Assembly (NCBI RefSeq): GCF_964340395.1
Contig: NC_135566.1
Location: forward strand, 1,202,501 to 1,266,500
Direction of reading: 5' to 3'
Source of the DNA: Glandiceps talaboti
Lineage: Eukaryota; Hemichordata; Enteropneusta; Spengelidae
DNA length: 64,000 bases
How positions within the stretch are numbered: the stretch's first letter is position 1; each line of letters opens with the position of its first letter. Shown one piece after another: positions 51,570-63,212 of this stretch. Both the position numbers and the translations under genes were made by a program. Under the pieces are notes generated by a model. It had not been told where the DNA came from. It worked only from the letters and a program-made list of their open reading frames with translations, and made no database searches.

Positions 51570-52848
51570 GTAAGTTTTACTATAAACTTGTTCTACAAAC
51601 TTATACCGATCCAATTGACTCTTCTGATGTGTTGAAAGTACAAATGAAAAATACATGAATGTAATGTGACATAGTTTTAGTAAGAAGTAAGAAGACAAAC
51701 GAAAGACTAGAAATTCTAAAGTGAGTCACGATAAAACAGGATGGCAATAGTCCTCTACTAAGTAAAATTTCCCTTTTCAGAAAACATCAAACAGAAAAGA
51801 TACTTAATCTGTATGGAGCTGATTTACAATGAAAACATTTCATGACGCAAATTTTTTAAAATTGCTTTTGATATGATTTTTGTGTGTTTATTGTACTTTG
51901 TCTGTGTAAGACACACAATAATTTGTTTCTGAATGTGTGTTTAGTGTAGCACTTTCTGTTAGACTCTGAATGTGTGTTAGTGTGGTACTTTCTCCTAGGC
52001 TATGTTGTAATAAGAATTGAAAAGCTACCATGAATTTTATTCTGACTATTAATCCAAGGAGACACAACACAATACGTATTGAACTAAAGTGAAATTTACT
52101 ACCATTATAATGGAATTTCTACCTTTCAAAACTGAAAAACAGGATTTCAATGCAGAAACGGTGCAGGACTTAGACACAAAAACTACGCAGTCTCCAAGGA
52201 AATGGGTATGAAACACAGTGGCTGTTATTGTAACCACAGCAAGCAATGCTTTCAGTCAGTTATACATTTTATATTATGTACTGGCAACAAATAATGAATG
52301 CTTAACACAATTACGATAGAAAGTACATTATATTATCAAATAGATAGCTTTCAATCTGATTCGATTTCTTTACCAAGCTTACAGCCAAAGAAGAACGGCT
52401 TTACAAATATTTCATCTCAGCAATTACATTATCGCTGATTAACAGTAAGAAAATAATGAAGACATTTAATGAAAAACCGCTGTAAATTGCCAAAGGACAA
52501 TTTACTAAAGAACTTCTAAAGACTACATTATGCAATTCATGGTAAAGCGTTGTGGTATGTAATTTAAATCTGGGTGAGGAGTTCACTGCCTTCCCCTTGG
52601 TGATGTCAAATTCTGGCTGGTAGTTATAATGCAGCTTTCTTCTTTAATTTTCTGATTGGTATTCAAAGCATGGGGTTGTCAGAATACAACTGTGTGAATA
52701 GTATGGCTGTCGAAATCTAAACATGACTGACGTGTGTAATTATCAAATAAAACATAAGAATTGTTGACACCAAATCCGAATTTTCCAAAACTTGCTACTA
52801 GATTTGTAATGACTTTTACCATACTGAAACAATACAGAAAACATAGAT

Positions 52849-55800
52849 GTGTAGTCATGATGGTTGAATGGTTAGAGTGGTTGGCTTGGAATCTGTACAT
52901 TGCTGGTTGTGTAGTCATAAGGATTGAATGGTTAGAGTGACTGGCTTGGAATCTGTACATTGCTGGTTGTGTAGTCATGATGGTTGAATGGTTAGAGTGA
53001 CTGGCTTGGAATCTGTACATTGCTGGTTGTGTAGTCATGATGGTTGAATGGTTAGAGTGACTGGCTTGGAATCTGTACATTGCTGGTTGTGTAGTCATGA
53101 TGGTTGAATGGTTAGAGTGACTGGCTTGGAATCTGTACATTGCTGGTTGTGTAGTCATGATGGTTGAATGGTTAGAGTGACTGGCTTGGAATATGTACAT
53201 TGCTGGTTGTGTAGTCATGATGGTTGAATGGTTAGAGTGACTGGCTTGGAAACTGTACATTGCTGGTTGTGTAGTCATGATGGTTGAATGGTTAGAGTGA
53301 CTGGCTTGGAAACTGTACATTGCTGGTTGTGTAGTCATGATGGTTGAATGGTTAGAGTGACTGGTTTGGAAACTGTACATTGCTGGTTGTGAAGTCATGA
53401 TGGTTGAATGGTTAGAGTGGCTGGCTTGGAATCTGTACATTGCTGGTTGTGGAGTCATGATGGTTGTATGGTTAGAGTGACTGGCTTGTAATCTGTACAT
53501 TGCTGGTTGTGTAGTCATGATGGTTGAATGGTTAGAGTGGTTGGCTTGGAATCTGTACATTGCTGGTTGTGTAGTCATGATGGTTGAATGGTTAGAGTGA
53601 CTGGCTTGGAATCTGTACATTGCTGGTTGTGTAGTCATGCTGGTTGAATGGTTAGAGTGGTTGGCTTCGAATCTGTACATTGCTGGTTGTGTAGTCATGA
53701 GGATTGAATGGTTAGAGTGGTTGGCTTGGAATCTGTACATTGCTGGTTGTGTAGTCATGAGGATTGAATGGTTAGAGTGGTTGGCTTGGAATCTGTACAT
53801 TGCTGGTTGTGTAGTCATGAGGATTGAATGGTTAGAGTGGCTGGCTTGGAATCTGTACATTGCTGGTTGTGTAGTCATGATGGTTGAATGGTTAGAGTGA
53901 CTGGCTTGGAATCTGTACATTGCTGGTTGTGGAGTCATGATGGTTGAATGGTTAGAGTGGTTGGCTTGGAATCTGTACATTGCTGGTTGTGCAGTCATGA
54001 TGGTTGAATGGTTAGAGTGGTTGGCTTGGAATCTGTACATTGCTGGTTGTGCAGTCATGATGGTTGAATGGTTAGAGTGGTTGGCTTGGAATCTGTACAT
54101 TGCTGGTTGTGTAGTCATGATGGTTGAATGGTTAGAGTGGTTGGCTTGGAATCTGTACATTGCTGGTTGTGTAGTCATGATGGTTGAATGGTTAGAGTGG
54201 TTGGCTTGGAATCTGTACATTGCTGGTTGTGTAGTCATGATGGTTGAATGGTTAGAGTGGTTGGCTTGGAATCTGTACATTGCTGGTTGTGTAGTCATGA
54301 TGGTTGAATGGTTAGAGTGGTTGGCTTGGAATCTGTACATTGCTGGTTGTGTAGTCATGATGGTTGAATGGTTAGAGTGGTTGGCTTGGAATCTGTACAT
54401 TGCTGGTTGTGTAGTCATGATGGTTGAATGGTTAGAGTGGTTGGCTTGGAATCTGTACATTGCTGGTTGTGTAGTCATGATGGTTGAATGGTTAGAGTGG
54501 TTGGCTTGGAATCTGTACATTGCTGGTTGTGAAGTCATGATGGTTGAATGGTTAGAGTGGTTGGCTTGGAATCTGTACATTGCTGGTTGTGTAGTCATGA
54601 TGGTTGAATGGTTAGAGTGGTTGGCTTGGAATCTGTACATTGCTGGTTGTGTAGTCATGATGGTTGAATGGTTAGAGTGACTGGCTTGGAATCTGTACAT
54701 TGCTGGTTGTGTAGTCATGATGGTTGAATGGTTAGAGTGGTTGGCTTGGAATCTGTACATTGCTGGTTGTGAAGTCATGAGGATTGAATGGTTAGAGTGA
54801 CTGGCTTGGAATCTGTACATTGCTGGTTGTGAAGTCATGAGGATTGAATGGTTAGAGTGACTGGCTTGGAAACTATACATTGCTGGTTGTGTAGTCATGA
54901 TGGTTGAATGGTTAGAGTGGTTGGCTTGGAATCTGTACATTGCTGGTTGTGTAGTCATGAGGATTGAATGGTTAGAGTGACTGGCTTGGAATCTGTACAT
55001 TGCTGGTTGTGAAGTCATGAGGATTGAATGGTTAGAGTGGTTGGCTTGGAATCTGTACATTGCTGGTTGTGAAGTCATGATGGTTGAATGGTTAGAGTGG
55101 TTGGCTTGGAATCTGTACATTGCTGGTTGTGAAGTCATGAGGATTGAATGGTTAGAGTGGTTGGCTTGGAATCTGTACATTGCTGGTTGTGGAGTCATGA
55201 TGGTTGAATGGTTAGAGTGACTGGCTTGGAATCTGTACATTGCTGGTTGTGAAGTCATGATGGTTCAATAGTTACTAGAGTGACTGGCTTGGAATCTGTA
55301 CATTGCTGGTTGTGTAGTCATGATGATTGAATGGTTAGAGTGACTGGCTTGGAATCTGTACATTGCTGATTGTGTAGTCATGATGGTTGAATGGTTAGAG
55401 TGACTGGCATGGAATCTGTACATTGCTGGTTGTGTAGTCATGATGGTTGAATGGTTAGAGTGACTGGCTTGGAATCTGTACATTGCTGGTTGTGCAGTCA
55501 TGATGGTTGAATGGTTAGAGTGACTGGCTTGGAAACTGTACATTACTGGTTTTGTAGTCATGAGGGTTGAATGGTTAGAGTGGTTGGCTTGGAAACTGTA
55601 CATTGCTGGTTGTGTAGTCATGATAGTTGAATGGTTAGAGTGACTGGCTTGGAATCTGTACATTGCTGGTTGTGAAGTCATGATGGTTGAATGGATAGAG
55701 TGACTGGCTTGGAATCTGTACATTGCTGGTTGTGTAGTCATGATGGTTGAATGGTTAGAGTGACTGGCTTGGAATCTGTACATTGCTGGTTGTGTAGTCA

Positions 55801-55905
55801 TGATGGTTGAATGGTTAGAGTGACTGGCTTGGAATCTGTACATTGCTGCTTGTGGAGTCATGATGGTTGAATGGCTATAGAGTGACTGGCTTGGAATCTG
55901 TTAGT
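52849..55905. repeat. 60-bp satellite-like array, about 51 units, tRNA-like unit
   Basis: Units are near-identical. Register is exact from 52855 to 55260; then a few-base insertion (GTTACTAGAG) shifts it and ten more units follow. The unit contains TGGTTGAATGGTTAGAGTGG, TTGGCTTGGAATC and GCTGGTTGTGTAGTC, which align by eye with the D-arm/box A, anticodon arm and a decayed box B of a tRNA-Ser-like SINE head. Because 60 is a multiple of 3, the minus strand has an 859-codon frame (52679-55258; MTTQPAMYRFQANHSNHSTI per unit) and a 198-codon one (55265-55861). Plus-strand frames are cut by TGA in many units. The array lies in the intron between the 57.0 and 40.1 kb exons. I do not call it coding. 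Confidence 0.95.
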
Positions 55906-56100
55906 TGCCAATATGAGCCTAGCTGCTGCCTTTTTATTTCTGAATGGCTAAAATCGTTGGACACGCTTTGAATCTCATTCAACCAAGTTGTATAAATGGG
56001 GAACAGGTAGAACGGAAGTTGCAATCTGACGGATTTAATCTTATGTGCTAATACAGCATAGTTCCAAACTTATATATGTTATACTTGTTGTTTACTTCAA

Positions 56101-56117
56101 CCCCCCCCCCCCCCCCA
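56101..56117. repeat. Poly(C) tract
   Basis: About 17 consecutive C. Similar C runs occur at 4114, 37578, 59726 and 61886. Confidence 0.9.
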
Positions 56118-57006
56118 ACTGTTTTGTAAAAATCGACGTATTTTACATTGTTCTTGTTTTTCTTCCTAGTCTTATATTAGTCCTTGTTCTCTCTCAATTA
56201 TAAAATACATGATGTAGACTGACACATGAATAACTTTAGTATACAAATGCCCAAGTTTTAAGAAAACATCATATTTTGGTAGTATTTTATCTCAACAAAT
56301 TTTCATTTATCTTTGTCAACTATATTATAAATTTTGCTATCATCAGTTGATTTGTTTAGTTTTAATTTGGATTTCATTTCATGTACAGTTTACTACACAA
56401 ATATGTGTTAAATATAATTACAAAACAATTTTCAAATTAGTGATAAAATATAGTATGATATATTTCTAGCCAAATATTATATTTTACCATAGAACCTCTG
56501 ATTTTACCTGTTTTCATTCCATTTCCACTTGCTACTCTATATATTCTTTTATACTTTGAACTATTCCGTCAAATTTCAAGAACTTTTCTCTCTCTTCATA
56601 CCAATGTTTGCTATTATTGGATTCAGAGATATTAAATAATTCCTTCTAAAAGTAATTAGATCTATAAATTAAGGATTTCGTTGTAAAAGTTAATAAATGT
56701 GGTTGTACGTTTGTAATACTGTGACTTTTAAATAAATTAGACAGATTTTTGTGTCTGACAGCATGCTGTGCCTAATGGTATTAAAACCATCAAATAATCT
56801 TATCACAAAGTGAGTTGGTGGCATAATTACGATCAAAATAATGTTTTTGTCAAAGTGGGGTTAGTCTGATAATGCACTTAAAATACGAAGACTCCTAATT
56901 TCAATGTATGTTCCTTCATCACTACATTGTGATCAGCCCAGCCGTAAATCAAACATTGGCTAAGTGCATGGGACCTCTCAATATGATCAAAACACTTCAA
57001 ACTTAC

Positions 57007-57140
57007 CTCATCACTCCCTCTGGGAATAAGTGAAACTGCATGTAAGATGCTGGCAACTCTGATTCCTACCAGTAGGAGGAATGATGGTGATATTAAGTTA
57101 TAGAGGAATAGGAAGGTTTGAGATATGTTGGTGACTTGTA
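57007..57140 (-). CDS. Internal exon encoding membrane segments
   Basis: Minus-strand acceptor TTCTTGTTCCAG at 57141 and consensus donor GAG|GTAAGT bound 134 nt. The single open frame takes one base from the previous exon and reads (V)QVTNISQTFLFLYNLISP, then SFLLLVGIRVASILHAVSLI and PRGSDE, ending in phase 0. Residues about 9-40 form one or two hydrophobic membrane spans, and an NIS sequon precedes them. Basic and acidic residues at the end (IPRGSDE) suggest a cytosolic side. The junction with the 58.9 kb exon is in phase. Product family unknown. Confidence 0.85.
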
Positions 57141-57529
57141 CTGGAACAAGAATAAAAGAATTATTATAACGGTGTCATAATATGAAATTTTCACAATAGT
57201 ATTCCAAGATAAACTTTTGCTCTGGGTAAGTGACTAAAAATTACTAAAATAGACATCTCTAAATAGTCAGCTCAATATGAACTATAAATTTGATAACCTG
57301 ACCAGACAAGGAAGGATCATAATTTGTATAGTAAAATGACCACTTTAGACAAATTATTTCAAGATAACTAACATACATATTACGTTACAAACAAACAGCA
57401 AAATTATTTATTTTTGTAATTTTGGATAATTAGAGTAATTTTTATCGTCATGGTATGATATCAATTCATCAGCAAATATTAAGCTTGTTATTCTCACCTT
57501 AAATTAAGTTGAGATGTTACAGAATTTTT

Positions 57530-57860
57530 GTCAAATATTTTTGGTGGCGAAGTAACACAATCTTATCATTATTTCACAAACAGGCATTATTTCTATAAAT
57601 CTAGTCTAAAATAAAGATAAGGTGTGCCAAAAATTTCTTCGAAAAACAAGAATTTTTTGTCAAATAATTTTCATGGGAAAGTAACACTGTTATCATAAAT
57701 TCATAAATATGTATTATTTCTATGAATCCAGGCTAAAATAAAGTTGAGATGTGCCAAAAATTCACAAGAAAACAAGAATTTTTTCAAATAATTTTAGTGG
57801 GAAAGCAAAGCAATTTTATCACCATTTCACCTAAAAGTATTATTTCTATGATTCTAGTCA
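57530..57860. repeat. About 110-bp degenerate tandem repeat, 3 copies
   Basis: Recurring blocks: TCTAGTCTAAAATAAAG, GTGCCAAAAATT, AAAACAAGAATTTTT and TGGGAAAGTAACAC. A dispersed relative is at 41690-41885. The 101-codon plus-strand frame over its right part is not supported as coding. Confidence 0.6.
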
Positions 57861-58918
57861 CCAAATGCTTAGTAATACACATAAACAAGAATTTTGTTTT
57901 AAAACGGTTTTGGCCAGAAAGTGCTCATAGCGAACATGCAAAAGAGAAAACTGATTTACAGGAAAGTTTACATTTTAAGCACAGGGTATATGAAGTCAGT
58001 TTCACCAAAACTGTTCTTGATTTGTACCATGAAATTGAAAATCTTGAATGCTAACAAATCCCTGAAAGTCTGGAAAAATCTCTAGTAATATATTAAAACT
58101 CATTTAAATTAGAAAATTAAAATTTGGTATCAACAGTCAAAACAGAAATACATTGTTATAAACCTTTTCCCACTATTACAAAGATACAAGTTAAGTATAG
58201 AGTCATTTTATTTTACACTAAAGTTATGCTGATAGACATAAAGTTGATTTTGTAATTTGCATAAGATTCACAACCAAATATAAAATAAGGAAGTGAAAGT
58301 ACAACTTGGAATTTAGTGAGTTTTCTGAACTACATACACAACTTTTTCCATCTCAAAGTTAAGTTTTACAAACACTTTTTTCAACTCTGTGACAAGAATT
58401 GTTCATTTCTAGTAAGTATCAATGACTTAGCAATGACATGTTTGATGATGGCAACTACTCCACTATGTGGTTTCAATATATCCACATTTTACGTTTGAAT
58501 AATCTGACAAACAACTTTCAAGAAGTTAAAGATTATAATATTGACAAAAATAAGTCTTCAAAAATTACTTTTTGTAGAGACATTATCCTGAAATGATAAA
58601 TTTTAGTTTATTCAACCATACATATATATTTGTCTGTTGTAAGAAAATCCTAAATTATGATGTTAGAGAACAGATTGAATTTGACAGAAAATTACTCCAA
58701 TTAATCAGAAATGAAAATTTGCACATCTGGTCCTAAATAAACAAATCTCAAAGTACTCTATTCGTTGTAAATGCCTGAATTATATGAAAGAAAATTGAAA
58801 CAGCTGTTTTTGAGAAGTTGTAAATGTCTGTCATGTGGACAGATGGCAATGGCTAATAAGCTTTACTGAATAGAGTTAACAGAGTAAAAACTAATATTGA
58901 ATATTGAATAATACCTAC

Positions 58919-58980
58919 CTAAACTTGTCATTATCATGGAGTAAAGTAAATGTAGGAATGAACGTTTATCCAAGTCATCA
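58919..58980 (-). CDS. Internal exon, 62 nt
   Basis: Minus-strand acceptor TTTTGTTCAACAG at 58981 and donor TTTAG|GTAGGT bound 62 nt that are open in one frame: one base completing Ser with the previous exon, then DDLDKRSFLHLLYSMIMTSL and one leftover base. Joined product: GWYS-DDLDKR (hydrophilic, probably an extramembrane loop) followed by the start of a membrane span that continues in the 57.0 kb exon. Both junctions are phase-consistent, which is strong support for a short exon. Confidence 0.85.
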
Positions 58981-59751
58981 CTGTTGAACAAAACAATAAA
59001 ATAAATTACTTCAATGTATAATTACCTATCACTTCTTTGGCAGATAATATTACCCAAGACTACAACTCATTATTACAATATGTACCAGAGATTACTTGCA
59101 CTGGTGCACACACATACTAGTGGTATTTTCACTGCAGCTACAAACAAAATCGCGTGATCACGCTGTATGATTTTTATGGAAATTTGCCATTTCAGATAAA
59201 CGTATGTAATAATAACAGAACCCCATGCCACATTATGCAGAGAACACTGTATGCAAATACCCCAAGTACGCCACACTTGCACTCGCACATCATGGGGTTC
59301 TTTCATATTCCTAATCACGATTGCATACAATAATAATCCTCTGTAAAGATTCCTCACACAGTGTAAAATAGAAATTTACTCAGATAGCAATAACAACTCA
59401 CATGAAAGATGAGAATCAATTGGCAAGTGAACCATTTCAAAGATAGATTCCTGAGGGAAAAGTTTTGTAAACAGTTGAGAATTTTTCTGGCGACCAAATC
59501 ATAAATTCAATGGAAGGAAGTGATGACACTGCAGATTGTTAATACCACTGTAAAATATTACTTTCATACAATGTATTTATATCATATGCTGGCCAAGTTA
59601 CATGTGTTTGAACAGAAAATACTGGATTTATTTTCTGGTTATTCTACACCATGACATTGCCTGGTTACAGCATTGCTTCTGTGGTGCTTGCTAAATGAGT
59701 TAAAACATTTAGAACCACCATCTCCCCCCCCCCCCACCATTTGTCTGTATT

Positions 59752-60326
59752 TGGTGTCTAGCAATGTAATGTGGTGTCTGTATTGGATATCTAGCAATGT
59801 AAACATACCTGTACCAGCCCTGTGATGTCTGTATTGGGTGTCTATAGCAATGTAAACATACCTGTACCAGCCCTGTGATGTCTGTATTGGGTGTCTAGCA
59901 ATGTAAACATACCTGTACCAGCCCTGTGGTGTCTGTATTGGATATCTAGCAATGTAAACATACCTGTACCAGCCCTGTGGTGTCTGTATTGGGTGTCTAG
60001 CAATGTAAACATACCTGTACCAGCCCTGTGCTGTCTGTATTGGGTGTCTATAGCAATGTAAATTTACCTGTACCAGCCCTGTGGTATCTGCATTAGGTGT
60101 CTAGCAATGTAAATTTACCTGTACCAGCCCTGTGCTGTCTGTATTGGGTGTTTAGCAATGTAAATTTACCTGTACCAGCCCTGTGGTATCTGCATTAGGT
60201 GTCTAGCAATGTAAACATACCTGTACCAGCCCTGTGCTGTCTGTATTGGGTGTCTATACCAATGTAAATTTACCTGTACCAGCCCTGTGGTGTCTGTATT
60301 GGGTGTTTAGCAATATTAGATTCTTG
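59752..60326 (-). repeat. 51-bp array of exon-end plus splice-donor copies, 10 units
   Basis: GTACCAGCCCTG begins at 59811, 59864, 59915, 59966, 60017, 60070, 60121, 60172, 60223 and 60276: seven... intervals are 51 bp except three of 53. On the minus strand each unit carries CACCCAATACAGACACCACA, GGGCTGGTACAG and then a donor, GTATGT or GTAAAT. The rightmost unit is the 3' end of the real exon (60274-60388). The array thus extends the exon's own 3' end into the intron as repeated candidate donors. Units with GTATGT stay open in the exon's frame for 17 codons; those with GTAAAT meet TAA immediately. Confidence 0.92.
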
Positions 60327-60388
60327 GTTCATTGCCCAGATGGCTGCAAACATGGCAAAGGTTACCACTGAGACATCAACAATATTAC
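60274..60388 (-). CDS. Internal exon, 115 nt, membrane segment and loop
   Basis: Minus-strand acceptor TTCTTTTCTCGTAAG at 60389 and donor ACAG|GTAAAT bound 115 nt with one open frame. It completes Gly from the previous exon and reads NIVDVSVVTFAMFAAIWAMN, then QESNIAKHPIQTPQGWY, leaving AG for the next Ser. The hydrophobic part (about residues 3-19) is a likely membrane span and the polar part a loop. Phases match both neighbours. The exon 3' end is repeated nine more times downstream (59.8-60.3 kb), so the donor actually used cannot be decided from sequence. Confidence 0.85.
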
Positions 60389-60589
60389 CTTACGAGAAAA
60401 GAAGACATTAACATATGAATACATACTGATACAAATGATTATCCAGCTATTTATAGCTAGACAGATACAGTGAAATATATTAATTATTTCATATCTTTGA
60501 CATTTTGAAGTATAAATTGAAATACTAACTGTATATTTAAATTGTTGAACAGTGCTTCAGAACAAAGTGATCAAAATGATACCGTATAA

Positions 60590-61500
60590 GTAGGAAATGA
60601 ATACTAAAGTCAAATCTCACTGAATGGGCTATATTCCAGACACCAACTGTGCAGCCATTTTCAAAAGAAGTGTCAAACGAGGGCGCCCCATATTTGGGGG
60701 AAATTATGTCAAAACAACCACAAGTTCCTAAAAAATTTATCATAAATTTCATTCTAAATGACATGAGCAGAATTATTTGAACAGACAAAACAATTTGTTG
60801 TGAACTCTGTAAAACATTAGGAAATAATATTTCAAATGTGGCTACAGAACAACTGTCATGGACCCCTTCTTCTTGTCTAAAAAGCTGCTGCCAACAGCAC
60901 TCCTAGTGGCAACACTTGACAATCTTTTGTTTTTTCAATAATTGGCATATGGCATATTACAGACTTAGGACTTTCATTTTCATTTTTGTATCATCTATGG
61001 ACAACTGCCCTTAAATCAATTTGCTCATGTTTTGTGTTAGTCTCGGTTACCCAGACTGTGACCACTGGGGGCTCTTTACAAGACTACCCAGACGAGAGTC
61101 TGGGTACCCAAGACTAGTTTTGTGTACGTGTAACAGTAATGAATAGGCCAGATTCCAGTAATGCATTTTATGTCCATTTTCAAAAGAATGTTTAACATAG
61201 ATGCCAACTGTATAGCAGTACATACAGAAATAAAACATTCATCTAAAAAATCTTCATGAATTTCTCAAAATTACATCACTGAGAGCAAAGAAAGCAGAAA
61301 TATTTCACAACATAAATGCTATTGTATAATTATAAGCTCTCAAACTCTTGCAAGAGACAATATCCAATACATGCTACAACACTTATAGATTCTGGTCCTC
61401 ACTTCCACCTGAATGTCTACTTCTAAACAGTACCCCTAGTAGCCAAACAGTACAATCTTTTATTTTTCACATCAACTGGAATATGGAGTATCATAATTGT
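60590..61500. repeat. Diverged direct duplication, about 380 bp units, about 550 bp apart
   Basis: Blocks at about 60600-60960 and 61140-61500 share order and scattered matches: CCATTTTCAAAAGAA, then CCTAGTRGC, then ACAATCTTTT and ATATGGMRTAT. It is either an old tandem duplication or two copies of one dispersed element, within the intron between the 62.1 and 60.3 kb exons. Confidence 0.45.
61039..61115. repeat. 77-bp hairpin element
   Basis: AGTCTCGGTTACCCAGACT (61039-61057) and AGTCTGGGTACCCAAGACT (61097-61115) are inverted repeats with two mismatches, and internal CCCAGAC/GTCTGGG copies allow a cruciform. MITE-like and very short. Confidence 0.55.
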
Positions 61501-61885
61501 TAAATTATTCACAATCACATTATTCTCAGAGATATAGCTTTATATACAATGTAAAGAGATAGTCATTTCCAAATCTAGGCCCATGATGTAATATACTAAC
61601 CAACCCCCAGTGGGCAATACTCTATTATCACCAATCAAATTAGTTGAGTGATGGATTGTGATGGCATGCTTCATTCATGAAAAAAGGGAATGAATTCAAT
61701 CAAGGGTTCTAAGGTTTTAAGTACTCGGTTACAATGTTTTATCCTTTACCCAATAACATACACAGTAGTATTATCAGTGTTGTTGTTAAGGTGGCAGGTT
61801 ACAATAAAATCAGTCATTTTACTGGGGTTCCGAAACAAAATGATGGTACACTCTATGGAAATGTATGCAAGTCGTTCTCAATTTC

Positions 61886-61897
61886 CCCCCCCCCCCC
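61886..61897. repeat. Poly(C) tract
   Basis: About 12 C residues followed by CCACCCTTC; no coding significance seen. Confidence 0.8.
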
Positions 61898-62083
61898 CAC
61901 CCTTCTACCTCCCTTTCCCCCAGGGGGTTCCCTAACCTTAGCAAAAATCACTGAGTATTGTGACTATTCATGAAATATCCATGAATGAATTTACATTGGG
62001 TGTACTAGATTTGATATGTTCTAGGGTAAAGTCAGTACAACATAGTATTATAGAGGATAACTTGATTCAAGGCTTCATCTTAC

Positions 62084-62148
62084 CTGCCTCACTAATAACT
62101 GCACAAATTAGCATTCCTAGAGCTAACAACCATAACACAAATATCAAC
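62084..62148 (-). CDS. Internal exon, 65 nt, single membrane span
   Basis: Minus-strand acceptor TTTGTAATGCAG at 62149 and donor GCAG|GTAAGA bound 65 nt. In the frame required by the next exon it reads LIFVLWLLALGMLICAVISE followed by Ala, with one base before and one after the 21 codons. The product is an almost uninterrupted hydrophobic helix, a clear transmembrane span ending in Glu at the membrane boundary. Junction phase with the 60.3 kb exon is exact (GCA G|GT, Ala-Gly). Confidence 0.8.
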
Positions 62149-62459
62149 CTGCATTACAAAGAAAGAAAGAAACATTAACGTTATTCATGGATGAAAGATC
62201 GGTTCTAGAATAGATCAACTGAAAGAGACTTGTGGTACAAATGGTAAGTTGTGTCAATTACAAATGTTGGGTGTATTATTGTCCTATACAGAGAAATAAG
62301 CAATAGATAGAAAGGATGGGGATACAGGGACAGATCAAGAAAGATCATGGCGTGTTAATATGGGTGAAAATAAGATACAATGATGTTCATTTGTAAAAAA
62401 CTACATATTTAGGGTACATTTCTTGGTGAAGATGGCACTTTGGAGATTTAGAAATTTGC

Positions 62460-62592
62460 ATCACACATACACATACACAATACACATATTCATACACAAC
62501 ACATACACATACACGTACACGTACACATACACGTACATACATACACACATTCACAATTAGACACCCACCCATCCATCCACCCACTCACACAC

Positions 62593-62630
<38 letters not shown>

Positions 62631-62815
62631 TCACAAACACCCACCCACCTATCCATCCACTCAAACACACACTCACACACACATGTACACATGCACACAC
62701 ACGCACACACACACACACACACACGCACACACACACACATACACACACACATTCACAAACACCAACCCAAACCCATCCACCCATTCATCCATCCATTCAT
62801 CCATCCATCTCCTTG
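62460..62815. repeat. AC-rich microsatellite cluster with (CCAT)n
   Basis: Several AC tracts broken by ATACACGTACAC and CACCCACCCATCC units, ending in CCATTCATCCATCCATTCAT. The Val/Cys frames on the minus strand are artefacts. Confidence 0.95.
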
Positions 62816-63212
62816 CACACAGTCACCTCTACAAAAATTAGACTATCAATCATATCTAATTATTACTGTTTTACCGGTACATTCAATACTTTCTCTGCAA
62901 TGTCATTGACACTCATTAAGGTACCCTCTTACAAATCCAAAACAGATTTTAGATAGAATAGATTCTGACTAGAGGAGGTACAGTTCAGAAGAACAAGACC
63001 CTCAAAAAGTCATAATTTTGTACAGAGTAATTAAAAATCTGCAATGATTTTTTAAAAGCTACTGATTTCAATTAGTATACCTGTGAGACTATCTCTAGGG
63101 AATGAACATTGTCTCATCTTAACATTACTTAGTAACCCTACTTGTATAAATAAGTATTTTAAGTGCCTTCCATTTCATAAAATACCTATTTTAGAATTAC
63201 ACAATCACTTAC

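Noticed and set aside
52110-52206. Plus-strand mini-frame MEFLPFKTEKQDF... ending at a GTATGA donor-like site
   Set aside because: Only 32 codons with no partner exon; open frames of this length are expected by chance.
52679-55258. 859-codon minus-strand frame of 20-residue repeats as a giant repetitive protein
   Set aside because: A 60-bp unit is divisible by 3, so any frame without a stop in the unit stays open. There is no signal sequence or splice context, and the frame breaks where the repeat register slips at 55260.
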